Shown here piece after piece: positions 59,847-64,000 of a stretch of DNA of 64,000 nucleotides. The stretch's first letter is position 1. Each line of letters starts with the position of its first letter. A program made the translations under genes and the position numbers. The notes beneath the pieces are model-generated. The model worked only from the letters and a program-made list of their open reading frames with translations. It did not search any database and was not told the origin of the DNA. The stretch is from Rhodospirillaceae bacterium (GTDB lineage: Bacteria > Pseudomonadota > Alphaproteobacteria > DSM-16000 > Inquilinaceae): the NCBI GenBank assembly GCA_020638595.1, contig JACKIG010000006.1, positions 62,001 to 126,000 of the forward strand, in the 5' to 3' direction.

Positions 59847-60248
59847 GTGGACGAAACGGCGAGCATCCTGTCGCACATTTCGCTGGGCACCAACGATCTC
59901 GCGCGCGCCGTTGCCTTCTATGACGCGGTGATGCCCACGCTCGGGGCCAGGCGGATCAGCGAGCATCCGGACGCCATCGCCTATGGGCGGGCGTTTCCGG
60001 ATGTCTGGGTCCAGACGCCGATCGACGGCCGCCCCGCGACCTTGGGCAACGGCACGCATTTCGGCTTCATCGCCACGTCCAGAGAGATGGTGCACGCCTT
60101 CTGGGACGCCGCCATCGCCGCGGGGGCCACCCCGGACGGCGCGCCTGGCCCGCGCCCGCAATACGGGGCCCCCTATTACGGCTGCTTCGTGCGCGACCCG
60201 GACGGCCACAAGATCGAGGCGATCTTCTGGGACATGTCGCTGGCGTGA
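59847..60248 (+). CDS. VOC (glyoxalase/bleomycin resistance) family protein
   Basis: A 133 aa vicinal-oxygen-chelate protein. ILSHISLGTNDLARAVAFYDAVM opens the first beta-alpha-beta-beta-beta unit (with the metal-type His). The second ends YGCFVRDPDGHKIEAIFWD with the conserved His/Glu. Start GTG 59847 with GAGGACCG upstream. The substrate cannot be assigned. It lies 15 bp after the permease gene. Confidence 0.92.
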   Translation: MDETASILSHISLGTNDLARAVAFYDAVMPTLGARRISEHPDAIAYGRAFPDVWVQTPIDGRPATLGNGTHFGFIATSREMVHAFWDAAIAAGATPDGAPGPRPQYGAPYYGCFVRDPDGHKIEAIFWDMSLA

Positions 60249-60258
60249 CGGCCCGCCC

Positions 60259-60283
60259 GCTTTGCCGCTGAAAGCGACAAAGC
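60259..60283 (+). terminator. hairpin after the VOC gene
   Basis: GCTTTGCCGCT-GAA-AGCGACAAAGC, an 11 bp stem with one mismatch, 11 bp past the stop; no T-run. Confidence 0.45.
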
Positions 60284-60295
60284 CGGGGCCGCCGC

Positions 60296-60325
60296 TTGAC
60301 AAGCGCAGGCCCTGCGACCATTAAC
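60296..60325 (+). promoter_or_regulatory. candidate promoter of tRNA-Ala
   Basis: TTGACA (60296-60301) with ATTAAC about 18 bp further on (60320-60325) and about 40 bp before the tRNA. A good -35 and a weak -10. Confidence 0.4.
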
Positions 60326-60365
60326 GGGGAAGCGAGCCGCCGGTTTCCGGCGGACATCGCCGTGT

Positions 60366-60441
<76 letters not shown>

Positions 60442-60899
60442 AAAGCCACTCCGGACCAGTCTGAGGGGTTAAGGCCTTGAAAAGCTTGGCCGGAATCGCG
60501 GTTCGATAACCTTCCAAACGGCCATAGGCGATCCTACCCCCGAAGACCCGCATCAGGGCCATTCGCTTGTGCTCCAGCCGGCCGGAAGCCCTGCGTTTCC
60601 AAGGGTTGGCTAAGTCAATGACCCCACCAAGGTTTGGGAACCTGTAGGCACGATCCAGGGACGGGAAGCGGAGTCGATCTCTTTTGTCCTTGGCACGCAA
60701 GCGCCATATCACAAGGTGGCATGGGCCTGGGCGAGACGCAGGCCAAACCTTGCCAACATTGCCGTCATCGGGGCAAAGTTAATCGCTCCATGCCATCGGC
60801 AATCGAAAGCTATGGTGATCTGACGGATTGCCTCTGACACTAGACCGCTTTGTGCCAAGGAGCATATGTAGACCGCATTAGTATTGAGATGGAGATGAT
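60442..60899. other. non-coding region between tRNA and DUF4238 gene; island boundary
   Basis: About 460 bp of intermediate GC. A minus-strand frame at 60392-60712 runs into the tRNA and has no family resemblance or ribosome-binding site, so it is not called. No integrase is seen. Position next to a tRNA 3' end is typical for the edge of an integrated element. Confidence 0.5.
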
Positions 60900-63017
60900 G
60901 TGAGTACGGATTGCAAGAAGCAACATTTCATCCCTCAGCATTTTTTGAAGTCGTTTGTCATCCCCGACGGCAAAGATCGGCTTTGGATGTTTAGGCGAGG
61001 CAATCCAAAGGGAGTCCCGACCGCACGAAAGAGGGCGGCAGCCCAAGAGTACTTTTACTCCAATCCGTCGGTTGATGGATCACCGACTTTGGACAAGCTC
61101 GTAACGACGTACGAGGATCGTCTTGTTCCGATGGTGAATGATGCGCGGCAGCTAAAGGTAGGGGAAAAGCTGGAAGCAAAACAAATCGCTGAGGTAGTGA
61201 CACATCTTTCAATCCGATCATCGCACATTCGTGAAATTATTCGCCAATTGGTTGAGGATATGGCGGATAGAGTTAGCTCAGTAGTTCTCGGATGGAAGGG
61301 TGGCGCCCTATCCCAACTGCCAAAGCATCGAGTGCCAACGCGAGTTTATAAGAAATTGGCCGACGCACTCCGCGAACGCGGTTTGCTAGACCAGACTGTA
61401 GTGAGTGTGCAGCAGGCAATCAATCTAGTTTATTTCATTATAAGAGAACGAGGAAGTGAAAGATTCGAGAGTGCAACTTCTCAGCTATCTGGTGTATTGG
61501 AAATGGTTTTCCAGGACGCACCAAAGTTTGGCAAGCGCGCCCAAATATCAATTCTACAACAGTCTATGGCTCCTGAAGCGAGAATTAATCAGCTCAGTAG
61601 TTTCTTGTGGCATGTAGTACCAGCTCCACTTGGTGGGGCGATTTTGCCGGATTGCACAAGTATTGCATATGATGGGAAATCATGGGGATCGCTATTTTTT
61701 GTTGGCCATTCCGATCTACGCGCAGTTGCATTGCCACTTGCTCCCAATCGTATCGCGCTTGGAGTAGTGGAAGGTCAAGCTGCACCTGATATGGGCGATT
61801 TCAACAAATGGGCGATTGAATCTTCATACTCTTTCTTTTTGTCGAGTTTCAATTCAGAAGAACTGGCGGCGCAATGCGTGTCCGTGGGGGAAAGGCTTCG
61901 GTCGGCGACAGGGGACTTTGTTGGTGGCGCCGTCACGAAAACGATGGAGTCATTCTTTGACTACGAGCTGACTGAGGATGAGGAAAAAGAAATTGAGCAT
62001 GCGTCAGCACAAAGCTGGATCAAGGACGGTTCGCCAGAACTACTAAGTTTTTCGCTTAGCCTCAGGGATTTTGGCGATGATGTTCTGGTGAAGGATGTCT
62101 CGGAGAAGTTGAAAGCGATCGTGACAGCGTTCTCAAAGTATTTTCCAGTTGCTTCACTTGACGGGTTCACGTTCGCATTTGACCTGAATGAGACGCTAAA
62201 CGGCATTGAACGAGGGTTTGAGGAGAAGAAAAAAATAGCAATTTCCATTGATAAATATCGCACGAGCCTTGGAGTACCACTGAGAATCAAGGTTGAGGAT
62301 CAAATCAGGACGCATATTGTTCTCCATGCGAGCGTAGCAGTGGCGTTGGTCTCAGAGATAGACGACGAAATGGTGTTCGCTCAGAGCGTCGTAGTTCATA
62401 TGCTTGCGGACAGCGCATTATCTGAACTAATGGTCAACAAGTTTCCGCAGAAGATGTTGATACCAATCGACGATACCTATGAGGCTTTTCTCTATGGATA
62501 CTGCGCTGGCGTTTTCGATGCATACTTTTGCGCCTCGCTATCGTCGTGGAGTGACGAAATAGTTGCCGAATACGAAGGGATAGCCTTGACGGTATTTGAG
62601 CAAGCGTTTGCGAGGATTCTAGTGGAGAGGCAAGCATATTTTCAAGAAGGTGAATTAGATAAACTGTTCAGCCAGTCATCTCACTTGATCTCTGACATTC
62701 TTTCGTCGATGGCTAGGCTGTTCGGAGCTCGCAAAGCTCGTAATCTGTCGTCGGCAGAGGACTCGCCTTTGGCAAGGCTTTTGGTTGACAGAGGCCTCAA
62801 TCAATGGGCTGAACTTTTCGCAGCCGATCTGGAAGACTTTGATGCGGGACTGGAGAATTGGGCGAATCTCTCTGAGATATTTTTCGTGCATAGGCATTTT
62901 GAGCGGCTGCTGGCTCATTTCGGAATTGTGCCGGATCGCACCGAGGGGCCGGGCGCGTACATACATGTCCTTTGGCGTGCCGATGCTGAAACGCTACACA
63001 ATCAGGGATCGACGTAG
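60900..63017 (+). CDS. DUF4238-domain protein, low-GC, probably horizontally acquired
   Basis: A 705 aa soluble protein. The N-terminus KKQHFIPQHFLKSFVIPDGK, then LWMFRRGNP and EYFYSNPSVDG, is the DUF4238 signature (HxxPQxxLxxF). The remaining 400+ residues are mainly helical with acidic patches (ELTEDEEKEIEHA) and no recognised domain. Start GTG 60900 with GGAG 5 bp upstream. Base composition is clearly lower in GC (a sampled 60-base stretch is about 43%) than flanking genes, and codon use includes many A/T-ending codons. It stands alone after tRNA-Ala. DUF4238 genes often occur in defence or mobile islands; the role here is unknown. Confidence 0.88.
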   Translation: MSTDCKKQHFIPQHFLKSFVIPDGKDRLWMFRRGNPKGVPTARKRAAAQEYFYSNPSVDGSPTLDKLVTTYEDRLVPMVNDARQLKVGEKLEAKQIAEVVTHLSIRSSHIREIIRQLVEDMADRVSSVVLGWKGGALSQLPKHRVPTRVYKKLADALRERGLLDQTVVSVQQAINLVYFIIRERGSERFESATSQLSGVLEMVFQDAPKFGKRAQISILQQSMAPEARINQLSSFLWHVVPAPLGGAILPDCTSIAYDGKSWGSLFFVGHSDLRAVALPLAPNRIALGVVEGQAAPDMGDFNKWAIESSYSFFLSSFNSEELAAQCVSVGERLRSATGDFVGGAVTKTMESFFDYELTEDEEKEIEHASAQSWIKDGSPELLSFSLSLRDFGDDVLVKDVSEKLKAIVTAFSKYFPVASLDGFTFAFDLNETLNGIERGFEEKKKIAISIDKYRTSLGVPLRIKVEDQIRTHIVLHASVAVALVSEIDDEMVFAQSVVVHMLADSALSELMVNKFPQKMLIPIDDTYEAFLYGYCAGVFDAYFCASLSSWSDEIVAEYEGIALTVFEQAFARILVERQAYFQEGELDKLFSQSSHLISDILSSMARLFGARKARNLSSAEDSPLARLLVDRGLNQWAELFAADLEDFDAGLENWANLSEIFFVHRHFERLLAHFGIVPDRTEGPGAYIHVLWRADAETLHNQGST

Positions 63018-63391
63018 TGTTCAGTGGGTAGCTGCATTCTCTCTGCGGGGCATTGCGCCCGTGGGCGTGATTTGAAACCCAAGGCGCACAGCTCTGGTCG
63101 TCATCCAATGGCGATACGCTAACCATGGAGGCGCGGGGGAGCATGGAGGCTCGCCCGACGGTGTCGGTACAGCGGCCGGACGCTGCGAGTGATGGAACGG
63201 CGATACGTTCCAATGGCGCGGAACCGGCTCGATGCCGGTGCAGCACCAAAGGCAGGGGGGATGCAACGTGGGGCGGCACGCCCGCCCTGCCAAGATGGTG
63301 CTGTTCTACAGCACACATCTTGCATAACGCAGTTATGCCCGATTCCCGCAAGGATTGGGCTGCTGGATAGCGGAACGTGGTCCCCGCCCCA
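63018..63391. other. non-coding region after the DUF4238 gene
   Basis: About 370 bp with no supportable gene. GC returns to the chromosomal level after about 63050. It contains the nested inverted repeat at 63241-63303. No repeat of the tRNA 3' end was found. Confidence 0.5.
63241..63303. repeat. nested inverted repeat, possible structured RNA or element end
   Basis: Outer arms CAGCACC (63241-63247) and GGTGCTG (63297-63303), middle arms GGCAGGG (63251-63257) and CCCTGCC (63285-63291), and an inner GGGCG-GCA-CGCCC together would fold into one long hairpin with small internal loops. Confidence 0.5.
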
Positions 63392-63466
63392 TCAGTCGGT
63401 CTCGCTGTCCAGGATTTCGTCGCGGATGGCCTTGAGGGTGTTGGCGGCCGGGGCGGCGGCGGGCGG

Positions 63467-64000
63467 CTATGCGACCGCTGCCGCCGGGGATACCCTGCGC
63501 GGGCTGCGGACGGGGCCGGCGGTCTGCACCGTCGGTGCGCTGTCCGGCGGCGTTGCCACCGCCCGGGCCACGCCGGCGTAGTCGGTCTTGCCGGTGCCGA
63601 GGACGGGGATCGTCGGCAGCCGGACGATCGACCGCGGCACCGTCAGGTCCGCCAGGCCGCCGGCGCGGGCCAGGGCGATCAGGCGGTCGCGGTCGGCGTC
63701 GGGGCAGTCGGTGGCCAGCACGATCTGTTCGCCCTTGCGGCCGTCGGGCCGGGCGACGGCGGCGTGCCGGTGATCGGGCCACGCAGCGCCGGCCAGCGCC
63801 TCGACCGCGGTCAGCGACACCATTTCGCCGGCGATCTTGGCGAAGCGCTTCACCCGGCCGGCGATGGTGACGAAGCCGTCGGCATCGATGATGACGACAT
63901 CGCCGGTGTCGTGCCAGCCGTCCTGCGGCGCCGCCGGGCATCCGTCGCCGTCGGGCAGCAGATAGCCGGCCATGACGTTGGGGCCCTTCAGGTACAGGCG
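63467..64000 (-). CDS. C-terminal part of an Aas-like acyl-ACP synthetase / AMP-binding enzyme
   Basis: The last 177 residues of an adenylate-forming enzyme; the rest lies beyond the right edge. RLYLKGPNVMAGYLLPDGDG, WHDTGDVVIIDADGFVTIAGR, KIAGEMVSLTAVEALAG and the catalytic-lysine motif VLGTGKTDYAGVARAV match the C-terminal domain of Aas (acyl-ACP synthetase, often fused to an MFS/acyltransferase). The tail is an unusual Pro/Ala/Ser-rich extension ending at TAG 63467. In the same frame, coding-like sequence continues for 24 codons to TGA 63392 (see findings). Confidence 0.88.
   Translation of the reverse strand, partial: RLYLKGPNVMAGYLLPDGDGCPAAPQDGWHDTGDVVIIDADGFVTIAGRVKRFAKIAGEMVSLTAVEALAGAAWPDHRHAAVARPDGRKGEQIVLATDCPDADRDRLIALARAGGLADLTVPRSIVRLPTIPVLGTGKTDYAGVARAVATPPDSAPTVQTAGPVRSPRRVSPAAAVA

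Noticed and set aside
63392..63469. TAG read as pyrrolysine
   Set aside because: No Pyl biosynthesis or tRNA-Pyl is seen and alphaproteobacteria lack it; nonsense mutation, sequencing error or normal end are simpler.

Overview
The window is high-GC (visibly about 65-70%), densely coded DNA with an alphaproteobacterial gene set. The sucC-sucD-sucA-sucB order, an FnrN/FixK-like regulator with FNR-type boxes, an EcfG-type stress promoter, argD-argF-hslO and a fused EIIA-HPr-EI PTS protein all fit Rhodospirillales or a neighbouring order. This is an inference from gene content; no rRNA is present to settle it.

Layout. 1-6007 (minus): TCA operon sucCD-sucAB. 6406-7248: a 12-repeat CRISPR array with no cas gene anywhere in the window. 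7511-8926: pyruvate kinase. 9310-14564: a kaiB-kaiC pair, two bacteriohemerythrins and an EAL-CBS-GGDEF protein, a sensing/timing cluster. 14669-19280: a secreted CARDB-like protein, then an ECF sigma/anti-sigma pair divergent from a glycine-rich secreted protein, a lipoprotein sharing its C-terminal domain with the anti-sigma factor, and a pentapeptide-repeat protein. 19436-21839: gamma-glutamyltransferase and a PAS_5 protein. 21928-28488 (minus): a complete peptide-type ABC transporter with an embedded acetamidase/formamidase. 28554-31537 (minus): EamA exporter, small protein, aldehyde dehydrogenase. 31789-35566: ZntB-like transporter, large MscS channel, small protein.

35812-39120: an EcfG-type promoter ahead of YciE-like ferritin, glycosyltransferase, acyl-CoA-dehydrogenase-like protein and NodS-like methyltransferase, apparently one stress-inducible operon. 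39104-42561: small metabolic and secreted proteins. 42694-45696 (minus): argD-argF-hslO. 45941-50538: PTS (EIIA-HPr-EI, then EIIC with an inserted domain and two EIIB domains). 50588-52923 (minus): peptide-binding protein plus Fe(II)/2OG oxygenase. 53064-53392: a cluster of dispersed palindromic repeats. 53418-56075 (minus): P1 peptidase, fasciclin protein, Fnr regulator. 56294-60248: RlmI-type methyltransferase, PilZ, ABC-2 permease, VOC protein and others. 60366-60441: tRNA-Ala(CGC), followed by a markedly lower-GC DUF4238 gene, probably horizontally acquired. 63467-64000 (minus): C-terminus of an Aas-like acyl-ACP synthetase.

The best candidates for something undescribed are the EcfG-controlled four-gene operon, the ECF/anti-sigma locus with its duplicated surface-protein domain, the unusual PTS permease, and the tRNA-linked DUF4238 island.
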